Position numbers and translations under genes: made by a program. Positions 8,334-16,537 of a DNA stretch of 64,000 bases are shown here, piece by piece; the first letter of the stretch is position 1; every line of letters starts with the position of its first letter. Under the pieces are notes generated by a model that saw only the letters and a program-made list of their open reading frames with translations, was not told the origin of the DNA and ran no database searches. Source of the DNA: Emticicia sp051209875 (lineage in GTDB: Bacteria; Bacteroidota; Bacteroidia; Cytophagales; Spirosomataceae); the NCBI RefSeq assembly GCF_051209875.1, contig NZ_JBNTQY010000001.1:1054001-1118000 (forward strand), in the 5' to 3' direction.

Positions 8334-9119
8334 ATGCTTAAAAAAACATCTATACTGCTTTTATTACTCACTCTTTCCTTACAAACTTTTGCGTGGGGGC
8401 CAACGGGTCATCGAGTTGTGGGACATATTGCCAGTTCGTACCTTTCATGCAAGGCAAAGAGAAATATTCGTAAAATTTTAGGTACAGAATCAGTTGCCAT
8501 TTCCAGTAACTGGGCTGATTTTATCAAGTCAGATACTTCTTTCAAATACTTAGATTCGTGGCATTACATCAATATCAAAGCTGGTTTGAATAATACCGAG
8601 TTTACCAATTATTTGAACAATGATAAAGGTATAGATGCTTATACTAAACTCAATTTTTTGATTGGAGAATTGAAAAATAAAAATACCAGCCTCGAACAAA
8701 AGCGTCTTTATCTACGCTTACTGATACATATTGCGGGTGATATTCACCAACCTATGCACGTGAGTCGTGCCGAAGATTTGGGTGGAAATAGAATTAAGGC
8801 ATTTTGGTTTGCTGACGCTACAAATCTACATGCTCTTTGGGACGATAAATTGATTGAATACCAAAAACTTAGCTATACCGAATATTCGGCAAATATCAAC
8901 CATGTGAGCAAAGCTCAACGCCATGAATGGCAAAAACAACCCATGTCTGAATGGTTTTTTGAGTCGTACCAATTGGCTGAAAAACTTTATGCTGGCATCA
9001 AGCAACCTGAGCCAAGATTAAGCTATCGCTACAATTTTGATAATGTAGAAATGCTAAATCAACAACTCCTGAAAGGTGGTGTAAGACTGGCAGGTTTGTT
9101 GAATGAGGTTTTTAAATAA
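8334..9119 (+). CDS. S1/P1 family zinc nuclease, secreted
   Basis: 261 residues from the ATG at 8334, chosen because it opens a clean signal peptide (MLKKTSILLLLLTLSLQTFA) cut just before Trp21. S1/P1 nucleases need a mature N-terminal Trp as a zinc ligand, and WGPTGH supplies both Trp1 and His6. The other tri-zinc ligands are visible in order: ADFIKSD, SWHYIN, IHIAGDIHQPMHV, then NLHALWDD. The enzyme cleaves single-stranded DNA and RNA to 5'-nucleotides in the periplasm or outside. The ORF could be read 33 residues further upstream, but that stretch translates the CTCnGTGn repeat. A strong hairpin terminator follows. Confidence 0.92.
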   Translation: MLKKTSILLLLLTLSLQTFAWGPTGHRVVGHIASSYLSCKAKRNIRKILGTESVAISSNWADFIKSDTSFKYLDSWHYINIKAGLNNTEFTNYLNNDKGIDAYTKLNFLIGELKNKNTSLEQKRLYLRLLIHIAGDIHQPMHVSRAEDLGGNRIKAFWFADATNLHALWDDKLIEYQKLSYTEYSANINHVSKAQRHEWQKQPMSEWFFESYQLAEKLYAGIKQPEPRLSYRYNFDNVEMLNQQLLKGGVRLAGLLNEVFK

Positions 9120-9141
9120 ATTTACTCCTAAGATTTAATAG

Positions 9142-9179
9142 AAAAGAGCTTTTACTATTTAAATAGTAAAAGCTCTTTT
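9142..9179 (+). terminator. Terminator after the S1/P1 nuclease gene
   Basis: The 38 bp form a perfect palindrome (19-nt arms, 9142-9160 with 9161-9179) ending in a T run; the tip TTTAAA would be the loop. The rest of the 303-bp gap before the next gene (9180-9422) is AT-rich and shows nothing else I can support. Confidence 0.85.
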
Positions 9180-9422
9180 TGTATCAATTTTATTGAGTTG
9201 AAAATCAAGAAAAAGTGATAAATTAATTCAAAAAAAATCAAGATCATCATTTCTAATAGAATTCTAATTTTCAGCTTAAAACCCTACTGAAAGCCATTCT
9301 AAGCTATATTTTCTAATGTTTTCATCTACAAAATCTACTGGTTGGTAGCCTTTTGGAGTTGAACAATTCTGAACTCTGACTTGTTTAAGTTATATTTGCT
9401 AAACAAATAGAAATTTTGAATT

Positions 9423-9740
9423 GTGAGAAAGAAAATCATTGAGAAAATATATTTTGTGTTATTACTAACTACTATCTTTTCGAGTAGTTATGTGATGTTG
9501 CATGATATTGTTTCAAAAGATAAAATTTCTTGTCCTGATGTTGATATTGAATTACTGAATGATTGTGACCTGAGCGATGCCAATGAAACGACGATTGTTT
9601 ACATCAATAACGATATAAATGAAAGTGCTTTTTTCGCAATTTTTGATAACTTTTCTAATAACAATAACGTTTTCTTATACCTACAAAATACCTACGAAAT
9701 TTACTTAGGATTGAATACTCCACCACCTAAGTATTTGTAA
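9423..9740 (+). CDS. Small exported hypothetical protein ahead of the efflux operon
   Basis: 105 residues if the GTG at 9423 is the start. The N-terminus KKIIEKIYFVLLLTTIFSSSYVML is a signal peptide or membrane anchor. The remainder is acidic, with two cysteines (SCPDVDIELLNDCD), an Asn-rich stretch and a C-terminus ending NTPPPKYL. I do not recognise the family. Small proteins with a signal sequence and a PPPK-like tail do occur beside transporter genes in Bacteroidota (from memory). It precedes the RND operon on the same strand by 192 bp, and an inverted repeat lies in that gap. Whether it is translated is moderately supported: there is no ATG near the beginning, but it has a signal-like N-terminus and a coherent reading frame. 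Confidence 0.5.
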   Translation: MRKKIIEKIYFVLLLTTIFSSSYVMLHDIVSKDKISCPDVDIELLNDCDLSDANETTIVYINNDINESAFFAIFDNFSNNNNVFLYLQNTYEIYLGLNTPPPKYL

Positions 9741-9839
9741 CTACTCCGATTAATATCGCAATTGTTTTGTCAATGAGTTGATTTGCCCAATTTTATTTGG
9801 CAAAAATGGAATTTATTGTACGATTTCAATAATGAATTT

Positions 9840-9868
9840 TGACTTTCAAATAAACATTTGGAAAGTCA
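9840..9868. promoter_or_regulatory. Palindromic operator candidate upstream of the RND efflux operon
   Basis: TGACTTTC (9840-9847) is mirrored by GAAAGTCA (9861-9868). AAAT/ATTT continues the symmetry inward, and AATTTT/AAAATT lies further out. It ends 63 bp before the adaptor gene. The size (29 bp) suits a TetR- or MarR-type dimer site; a hairpin in the 5' leader is the alternative. Confidence 0.45.
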
Positions 9869-9931
9869 TATAAAATTCGTATAAATTCAATATATCTTAT
9901 TGATTATCTACGCTTTACAATTAACCAAAGA

Positions 9932-11071
9932 ATGAAAATGAAACACGCAATATTAGGTATTTGTACGATAATTATCGTATCATCATGTGCCAATGAAAAA
10001 AACAGTAAAAAAGAAATTACTGAAAATTACCCAGTAACTTCTCCAATTGTGATTGACACTACTTTAAGTACTGATTATGTAGCAGAAATCAACGCTGTGC
10101 AGAATGTAGAAATTAGAGCCAGAGTAAAAGGCTATCTTGATAAAATATATATTGATGAAGGAAAATATGTTAAGCAGGGGCAACTTCTTTTTACAATCAA
10201 TAACCAAGAATTAAACGAAGAGGTTGTGAAAGCGGGAGCCGTTTTGAGAAGTATTAGCTCCGAACTTAAAGCTGCTGAAATAGACCTTAGTAATGTGAAA
10301 AGACTTGTTGAAAAAAACGTTGTTTCTAATACTGAATTGGAAGCAGCTAAAAATAAAGTAGAGATGATGAAAGCAAAGGTCGAAGAAGCAAAGTCTAATG
10401 AATCATTTGCTAAAATTCAACTTACCTATACACAAATCAAAGCTCCATTTAATGGAATTGTTAATCGTATTCCAAATAAAATAGGTTCATTAATAGAAGA
10501 TGGAACACTTTTGACCAATATTTCCAATAATGGTGAAGTGTTTGCCTATTTTGATGTTTCGGAGAAAGAATACTTGAATTATATGACGCATTTTAAAGAA
10601 AATGCCCATAATTCAAATAATGTGACTTTGATTTTGGCAAATGGAGAAGAGCATCCATTCAAAGGAAAAATTGAAACGACAGAAGGAGAAATCGACCAAA
10701 GTACTGGCAATATTGCCTTTAGAGCCAGATTTGATAATCCTGAAAAAGTTTTGAAACATGGAGCAAGTGGTAAGGTTCGACTATTGAAAAAATACAAAAA
10801 TGCTTTGATTATTCCTCAAAAAGCTACTTTCGAAATTCAAGACCGAATGTTTGTTTATGTACTTGACAACAAAAATCAAGTGAAAACCCAGGCCATTACA
10901 TCAAAACATCGAATGCCACATTACTACATTGTTGAATCGGGCTTGAGCGAGGATGACAAAATTATTTATGAGGGAGTTCAGAATATCAAAGACGGAATGA
11001 CCGTAAAACCACAATTTGTGGAGATGAATGTGATTTCTAAAGAGTTAGCCTACGTCAATACACCCGAATAA
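9932..11071 (+). CDS. RND efflux periplasmic adaptor (membrane fusion protein)
   Basis: 379 residues with a lipoprotein signal (IIIVSSC, Cys19). Order: beta-barrel start (STDYVAEINAVQNVEIRARVKGYLDKIYIDEGKYVKQGQLLF is the typical barrel/lipoyl motif), a helical hairpin (about 85-160, with LVEKNVVSNTELEAAK), the second lipoyl half (YTQIKAPFNGIVNRI), then beta-barrel and membrane-proximal domains. It links the inner-membrane RND pump to the outer-membrane channel. Twelve bp separate it from the pump gene and that gene overlaps the channel gene, so the three form one operon of the AcrAB-TolC type. Substrates are not readable. Confidence 0.93.
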   Translation: MKMKHAILGICTIIIVSSCANEKNSKKEITENYPVTSPIVIDTTLSTDYVAEINAVQNVEIRARVKGYLDKIYIDEGKYVKQGQLLFTINNQELNEEVVKAGAVLRSISSELKAAEIDLSNVKRLVEKNVVSNTELEAAKNKVEMMKAKVEEAKSNESFAKIQLTYTQIKAPFNGIVNRIPNKIGSLIEDGTLLTNISNNGEVFAYFDVSEKEYLNYMTHFKENAHNSNNVTLILANGEEHPFKGKIETTEGEIDQSTGNIAFRARFDNPEKVLKHGASGKVRLLKKYKNALIIPQKATFEIQDRMFVYVLDNKNQVKTQAITSKHRMPHYYIVESGLSEDDKIIYEGVQNIKDGMTVKPQFVEMNVISKELAYVNTPE

Positions 11072-11082
11072 TTCAAACAATT

Positions 11083-14000
11083 ATGTTTACTAATTTTATC
11101 AATAGGCCAGTGCTTTCACTGGTTATATCTTTATTTATTGTGATTTTGGGTGTTTTGGCAATGACAGGACTCCCCATTACACAATATCCCGATATTGCTC
11201 CACCTGCCGTTACAGTTACTACAAAATATACAGGGGCAAACTCAGAAGTATGTGCTAAGGCTGTAGTAACTCCGCTCGAAAGAGCCATCAATGGTGTGCC
11301 AGGCATGACATACATGACTTCAACTTCGGGCAATGATGGTACAAGTATCATTCAAGTATATTTTGAAGTAGGAACTGACCCCGACGTAGCAGCCGTAAAC
11401 GTACAGAATCGTGTAACGACTGTTCTTGACGAATTGCCAGAAGAAGTAATTAAAGCTGGAGTTTCGACCGAAAAAGAGGTAAATAGTATGCTGATGTATA
11501 TCAATCTCATCAGCAATGACCCAACTGTGGATGAAAAGTTTATCTACAACTTTGCTGATATAAATGTTTTGGCCGAGTTAAAACGTATTGACGGCGTTGG
11601 TTTTGCCGATATTATGGGTTCTCGTGAGTATGCCATGCGTGTATGGTTGAAACCTGCTCAAATGGATGCCTATCAAATTTCAGCAGAAGATATTATAAAG
11701 GCTCTTAAAGAACAAAACGTAGAGGCTGCTCCTGGAAAAATAGGTGAAAGCTCAGGACGAGAGCCGCAATCGATGCAATATGTATTGCGATATACTGGTA
11801 AAATGACTCGTAAAGAGCAATATGAAAATGTTGTGATTAAAGCAACGGAAACTGGTGAAATGCTACGTTTGAAAGATGTAGCAGATATTGAGTTTGGCTC
11901 ACTTGATTATGATGTACTTTCTAAAGAAAATGGCAAACCCTCGGCAGCGATTGTTTTAAAACAACGCCCAGGCTCAAATGCCAGCGAGGTAATTCAAAAT
12001 ATCAAAGACCGTCTTGCTTATCTCAAAGAAACAACATTTCCGCCAGGAATGACCTACACTGTCAGTTATGATGTATCAAGATTTTTGGATGCTTCAATTC
12101 ATGAAGTAATCCGAACACTCATTGAAGCATTTATTTTGGTGGCAATCGTAGTGTTTTTGTTTTTGCAAGATTTTCGCTCAACGCTTATTCCGGTGTTAGC
12201 AGTGCCTGTTTCATTGGTGGGTACATTTGCTTTCATGCAACTATTTGGTTTTTCCATCAACTTACTAACACTTTTTGCCTTAGTATTAGCCATTGGAATT
12301 GTGGTCGATAATGCAATTGTGGTCGTGGAGGCTGTTCATGCTAAAATGGAAGAGAAACATCTAAATGCCCGAGAAGCTACAATTGAGTCAATGGACGAAA
12401 TAAGCGGGGCGATTGTGGCAATCACACTCGTAATGTCGGCAGTATTTGTGCCTGTGGCATTTCTATCGGGGCCAGTTGGGGTATTTTATCGACAGTTTTC
12501 TGTCACGATGGCAATCTCCATTGTTATTTCTGGTGTAAATGCTCTTACGCTTACACCAGCTTTGTGTGCGATTATGCTCAAAAACCCACATTTAGAACAC
12601 CGAAAAGAAACCTTCTTGACTCGTTTTTTTAAGAAATTTAATCAAAGTTATGACCGACTTTCTGACCGATATGGTAGTTTATTAAAACTTATTGCTAATC
12701 GTCGTTTGATAACAGTCGTCATTTTGATTGCTTTTTGTGTGGCCACTTGGGGAATGGGTAGTATTTTACCAACCAGTTTTATTCCAACCGAAGACCAAGG
12801 GACAATTTATGCCAATGTAACAACGCCAGTAGGAGCAACCCTTGAACGTACTGAAGAGGTGATGAATGAAATTGATAAAATTGCTCAAAAAATCACAGAA
12901 GTTGAGTCAATTTCGAGCTTGTCGGGCTTTAGCATGATGACGGATGGAGTAGGGGCTTCATTTGGCATGAGTACGATTAACCTTAAATCATGGGATCAAC
13001 GTAAAGCGAATGCCAATGATATTATTGAGCAATTGATAGAGAAAACAAAGCATATAAAAGATGCCGAAATCCAATTTTTTCCCCCGCCAGCAGTACCAGG
13101 TTTTGGAAATGCCAGTGGTTTTGAGGTAAGACTATTAGATAAAACTGGCTCAGGAAATCTTCAAAAAACAGCAGAAGTTGCCGAAGAATTTATTGTGGCA
13201 TTGAAAAAACGCCCCGAAATCAAAGATGCTTTTTCGAGCTTTAACCCAAATTTCCCCCAGTATATGATTCATATCGACCAAGATATGGCTGCTAAAAAAG
13301 GAATTTCTGTGGATGTTGCCATGAGTAATTTACAATCTTTGATTGGTAGTTTTTATGCCACAAACTTTATCCTTTTTGGTCAAATGTATAAAGTAATGAT
13401 TCAGGCTGACCCTAAATATAGAGCTTTACCAGATGATATTATGAAGCTACGCATCAAAAACAAAAATGGCGAAATGGTTCCTTATGCAGTCTTCAGTCGC
13501 ATTGAGCGGGTGTATGGTCCTGAGCAATTGACTCGCTATAATATGTATGTATCAGCGATGCTCAATGGTGAGGCAGCCGAAGGTTATAGTTCTGGCGATG
13601 CCGTCAAAGCTGTAGAAGAAGTCGCTAAAACTGCACTTCCTCGTGGATATGCTTACGAATGGTCGGGCATGACTCGTGAAGAAGTACTTTCTGGCAATCA
13701 GGTAGTTTATATTTTTGCTATCTGTTTATTGTTTGTTTACCTCTTACTTTCTGCTCAATACGAGAGTTTTCTTTTGCCACTTCCAGTTATCTTGTCATTG
13801 CCAATTGGCATCTTTGGTTCTTTGTTTTTCTTGTATTTGTTTGGACTAGAAAACAATATTTATGCTCAAGTAGCAATGGTCATGCTGATTGGCTTGTTAG
13901 GTAAAAATGCTATTCTGATTGTAGAATTTGCCGTGCTTCAACAAAAACAAGGGAATTCACTATTGCAAGCAGCCGTTGGTGGTGCTGTTGCACGTTTCAG

Positions 14001-14241
14001 ACCAATCTTGATGACTTCTTTTGCTTTTATTGCGGGTTTGATTCCATTGATGTTGGCTTCAGGTGCTGGAGCTATTGGAAATAAAACGATTGGTACGGCT
14101 GCCGCAGGAGGAATGCTTTTTGGGACCGTGTTTGGTGTAATCATCATTCCTGGTTTATATGTCATTTTTGCAGGAATGAACAAAGAAAAATCAAAGGAAA
14201 AAACTGAAATTGTTATCGAAGAAGCGTATGTTGAAATATAA
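11083..14241 (+). CDS. RND multidrug efflux pump, HAE1 family (AcrB-like)
   Basis: 1052 residues, full length. The N-terminus MFTNFINRPVLSLVISLFIVILGVLAM and LPITQYPDIAPPAVTVTTKYTGA match hydrophobe/amphiphile exporters rather than heavy-metal pumps. There are two periplasmic loops and 12 membrane segments in two halves. The proton-relay segment TM4 reads GIVVDNAIVVVE with Asp409 followed by Asn410, where AcrB has two Asp residues. The TM10 lysine is kept (GLLGKNAILIVEF, Lys941). HAE1 motifs such as RPGSNASEVIQNIKDRL and FFPPPAVPGFG are present. It sits 12 bp after the adaptor and overlaps the channel gene by 14 bp. Confidence 0.95.
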   Translation: MFTNFINRPVLSLVISLFIVILGVLAMTGLPITQYPDIAPPAVTVTTKYTGANSEVCAKAVVTPLERAINGVPGMTYMTSTSGNDGTSIIQVYFEVGTDPDVAAVNVQNRVTTVLDELPEEVIKAGVSTEKEVNSMLMYINLISNDPTVDEKFIYNFADINVLAELKRIDGVGFADIMGSREYAMRVWLKPAQMDAYQISAEDIIKALKEQNVEAAPGKIGESSGREPQSMQYVLRYTGKMTRKEQYENVVIKATETGEMLRLKDVADIEFGSLDYDVLSKENGKPSAAIVLKQRPGSNASEVIQNIKDRLAYLKETTFPPGMTYTVSYDVSRFLDASIHEVIRTLIEAFILVAIVVFLFLQDFRSTLIPVLAVPVSLVGTFAFMQLFGFSINLLTLFALVLAIGIVVDNAIVVVEAVHAKMEEKHLNAREATIESMDEISGAIVAITLVMSAVFVPVAFLSGPVGVFYRQFSVTMAISIVISGVNALTLTPALCAIMLKNPHLEHRKETFLTRFFKKFNQSYDRLSDRYGSLLKLIANRRLITVVILIAFCVATWGMGSILPTSFIPTEDQGTIYANVTTPVGATLERTEEVMNEIDKIAQKITEVESISSLSGFSMMTDGVGASFGMSTINLKSWDQRKANANDIIEQLIEKTKHIKDAEIQFFPPPAVPGFGNASGFEVRLLDKTGSGNLQKTAEVAEEFIVALKKRPEIKDAFSSFNPNFPQYMIHIDQDMAAKKGISVDVAMSNLQSLIGSFYATNFILFGQMYKVMIQADPKYRALPDDIMKLRIKNKNGEMVPYAVFSRIERVYGPEQLTRYNMYVSAMLNGEAAEGYSSGDAVKAVEEVAKTALPRGYAYEWSGMTREEVLSGNQVVYIFAICLLFVYLLLSAQYESFLLPLPVILSLPIGIFGSLFFLYLFGLENNIYAQVAMVMLIGLLGKNAILIVEFAVLQQKQGNSLLQAAVGGAVARFRPILMTSFAFIAGLIPLMLASGAGAIGNKTIGTAAAGGMLFGTVFGVIIIPGLYVIFAGMNKEKSKEKTEIVIEEAYVEI

Positions 14242-15667
14242 AAATATTTATTTGTTTGTCGTTTTGCTTTTGTTGGGTTCGTGTAAAGTAAAGCAAGAAA
14301 TTCCACAAAATCGGCCACTTTTGATAATGCCGCAGAAGTTTAGTGCGAAGTCAGATTCTTTAGTAAATAATCTGCCCATGATTCAGACATTTTTTTCTGA
14401 CGCTACTTTAAAGGCTTTAATTGATACGGCATTTAATAATAATTTTGATTTACAAATGACTTTGCAAAAAATCGAAATCGCTCGTGCTGGGGTAAGATTT
14501 ACGCAAGGACTTGGCAAACCAGATTTGACAGGGAATTTTACCATCGGGCAACGAAAGTTTGGGAAATATACTATTGATGGTGTCGGAAATTTTGATACCA
14601 ATTTTTCGAATAATATTGATGATAAGCAACAAATTCCTGCCTCGGTCATTCCTGATTTTTATTTGGGTGTTCAGTCTTCTTGGGAAATTGATTTATGGGG
14701 AAAACTCAAAAGCCAGAAAGCCTCGGCGGCGGCAAAATTATTAGCCAGTCAATCAGGAAAAAACTTGCTTGTGAGTGAATTAGTTGCCCAAATTGCTTCT
14801 GCTTATTACGAATTATTGATTTTAGACAATGAATTAGATTTCTTGGAAGAAAACATCATTTTGCAAGAAAGAGCTTTGGAAATCATCCGAGTATTGAAGC
14901 AAGCGGGGCAAGCAAACCAACTTGGTGTTGATTTATTGAATGCTCAATTACTGAGTTCACAGGCCTTAAAAGTAGAGATAAAGCAAGAAATTATTGAAGC
15001 AGAAAGTAAAATTAACTTTTTGGTGGGGCGTTATCCGCAGCCTATTGCTCGTCCGAAAGTAGTATGGGCAAATGTGATTCCACCGAAATTAACTGCTGGG
15101 ATTCCTTCAAGATTACTTGAAAATCGCCCTGATATTAAGCAAGCTGAATATGAACTTGTAGCAACTAACGCTAATTTATTTTCTGCAAAAGCAGCTTTTT
15201 ACCCCTCATTAAATATTACGGGAGGGCTTGGTTTTCAAGCATTTAAAGCACTTTTATTACTCAATCCAGCTTCATTTGCCATGAATACCTTTGGTGGCTT
15301 GATGGCCCCATTAGCCAATCGCCGTCAAATTATCTCTGATTTGATGGCATCCAAAGCTGATCAAAAAATAGCTTATACTAATTATCAAAAAACGATTGTC
15401 AATGGTTTTACCGAAGTTTATAATCAATTAAACTTGATTCAAAATACCAACGATATGTATGATCTCAAAGCCCAAGAAGTAGATGTTTTGAGGCAATCAA
15501 TCAATTCTTCTGCGGAGTTATTTCGTTCGGGGAGAGCTACTTATTTAGAGGTAATCACCGCTCAAAAAAATGCCTTACAGTCACAAATTGAGTTGATTAA
15601 TCTCAAAAAACGCCAATATGGAGCTGTTATTGGACTTTATAAATCGCTAGGGGGTGGGTGGAGGTAA
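14228..15667 (+). CDS. Outer-membrane efflux channel, TolC/OprM (NodT) family lipoprotein
   Basis: 479 residues from the ATG at 14228. This start gives a lipoprotein signal (MLKYKNIYLFVVLLLLGSC, Cys19); an in-frame TTG at 14210 would put charged residues in front of it. Two outer-membrane efflux protein repeats follow: the first contains WEIDLWGKLKSQKASAAAKL and LVSELVAQIASAYYELL. The second contains LLENRPDIKQAEYELVATNANLFSAKAAFYPSLNI and ends with YLEVITAQKNALQSQIELINLKKRQ. The protein supplies the channel through the outer membrane for the pump. Its start overlaps the end of the pump gene, indicating translational coupling. An 18-bp stem terminator follows 4 bp after the stop codon. Confidence 0.93.
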   Translation: MLKYKNIYLFVVLLLLGSCKVKQEIPQNRPLLIMPQKFSAKSDSLVNNLPMIQTFFSDATLKALIDTAFNNNFDLQMTLQKIEIARAGVRFTQGLGKPDLTGNFTIGQRKFGKYTIDGVGNFDTNFSNNIDDKQQIPASVIPDFYLGVQSSWEIDLWGKLKSQKASAAAKLLASQSGKNLLVSELVAQIASAYYELLILDNELDFLEENIILQERALEIIRVLKQAGQANQLGVDLLNAQLLSSQALKVEIKQEIIEAESKINFLVGRYPQPIARPKVVWANVIPPKLTAGIPSRLLENRPDIKQAEYELVATNANLFSAKAAFYPSLNITGGLGFQAFKALLLLNPASFAMNTFGGLMAPLANRRQIISDLMASKADQKIAYTNYQKTIVNGFTEVYNQLNLIQNTNDMYDLKAQEVDVLRQSINSSAELFRSGRATYLEVITAQKNALQSQIELINLKKRQYGAVIGLYKSLGGGWR

Positions 15668-15671
15668 CTCC

Positions 15672-15711
15672 AAAAACCTGCAAGGTCTTGAAAAAGACCT
15701 TGCAGGTTTTT
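15672..15711. terminator. Bidirectional terminator, 18-bp stem with GAAA loop
   Basis: A perfect stem (15672-15689 with 15694-15711) closes a GAAA tetraloop and has A and T tracts on its two sides. It lies between the convergent efflux channel gene and the small minus-strand gene, only 2 bp from the latter's stop. Its stem contains CCTTGCAGG, as in the terminator at 21892-21927. Confidence 0.9.
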
Positions 15712-15713
15712 AC

Positions 15714-16034
15714 TCATATCATCAATTTATCAATATTAATTCCTGCAATTCGCATCGCTTCGTATTCGATTTCGACAATATACTCAGTTTCATCTTGACT
15801 GAAATATTCATTGTCCCAGCCATTGAAATACAATTGAACCTGTGTTTGTAAATTGCTCACATTAGCAGCCAGTTGATTGATCAAAAAATCAGTAAATCGC
15901 TCAACTTCTTTGTGCATTCGCTCTATGGTCGAATTTGAAGATGGGACAAGTTCACGGTCTTCCCAATCATCCAAAATAAATCTTTCTCTGAATTTATATG
16001 CTTCTAATTGCTCAATTTTTTCTTGGTTCGACAT
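15714..16034 (-). CDS. Hypothetical protein, 106 residues
   Basis: Unrecognised. The protein is acidic and soluble, with no signal peptide or membrane segment. It starts MSNQEKIEQLEAYKFRERF, followed by a predicted helical region (TIERMHKEVERFTDFLINQLAANV) and a mixed C-terminal half with LYFNGWDNEYFSQDETEYIVEIEYEAMRIAGI. Its start overlaps the last 23 bp of the DoxX-like gene in another frame, which suggests translational coupling. The strong terminator just beyond its stop supports it as the last gene of a two-gene unit. Confidence 0.7.
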   Translation of the reverse strand: MSNQEKIEQLEAYKFRERFILDDWEDRELVPSSNSTIERMHKEVERFTDFLINQLAANVSNLQTQVQLYFNGWDNEYFSQDETEYIVEIEYEAMRIAGINIDKLMI

Positions 16035-16401
16035 CTAATTCATCATTTTTATTAATAAACCAAGCCCACAAAATAAGTACAAACTGAATAGGCAAACGAA
16101 TCAATGCTGCTTGATGACTTCCAATAGCAGGGTTTTCTTTAAAAACATCAAAAATATGGAGTGGTAAAAATACCAACATCAGTAGCAGTATTCCTAAAGT
16201 TGCCATCGAACGAAATCTTGGATTAAATACACCAACACCCAAAATAATCTCTACAAGTCCAGCTAAATAATTGATAGCTTTATTGGGTAAAAACTTAGCA
16301 ATAAAAGGTGCGAATATTTCAGGTTTGATAAAATGATACAATCCAGCCAAAATCATGACTGCTCCAAATAAAAATGCTAAAATTAGTTTAATACTTTTCA
16401 T
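16012..16401 (-). CDS. DoxX-like family membrane protein
   Basis: 129 residues from the ATG at 16401. A longer open frame runs upstream but adds 43 poorly fitting residues that cross the neighbouring terminator, so the shorter start is preferred. Four membrane segments are visible: LILAFLFGAVMILAGLYHF, the region around INYLAGLVEIILGVGVF, TLGILLLMLVFLPLHIF and LPIQFVLILWAWF. AGLYHFIKPEIFAPFIAKFLP and AGLVEIILGVG are typical of the DoxX/DoxD-like group, small membrane proteins of mostly unknown function linked to redox stress in some bacteria. It overlaps the following 106-residue gene. Confidence 0.85.
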   Translation of the reverse strand: MKSIKLILAFLFGAVMILAGLYHFIKPEIFAPFIAKFLPNKAINYLAGLVEIILGVGVFNPRFRSMATLGILLLMLVFLPLHIFDVFKENPAIGSHQAALIRLPIQFVLILWAWFINKNDELDVEPRKN

Positions 16402-16476
16402 TGAATTTGTTTTGTTAAAGTATGCAAAGGTATTAATAATTAATTTCAGATTCATAAATACATAATAAATGCTACA

Positions 16477-16515
16477 AAAAAGAGCAAATCTACCAAATGC
16501 AGATTTGCTCTTTTT
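16477..16515 (-). terminator. Terminator after the GMC oxidoreductase gene
   Basis: A 15-bp perfect stem (16477-16491 with 16501-16515) has a 9-nt loop and T and A tracts outside it. It lies 22 bp past the GMC gene and separates it from the DoxX-like gene. Confidence 0.85.
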
Positions 16516-16537
16516 ATATTGTATTGTCAAAATTATA

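Noticed and set aside
16402..16530. Longer N-terminus for the DoxX-like gene
   Set aside because: The upstream stretch crosses the GMC gene's terminator and lacks membrane-protein start features; MKSIKLILAFLF is a normal start.
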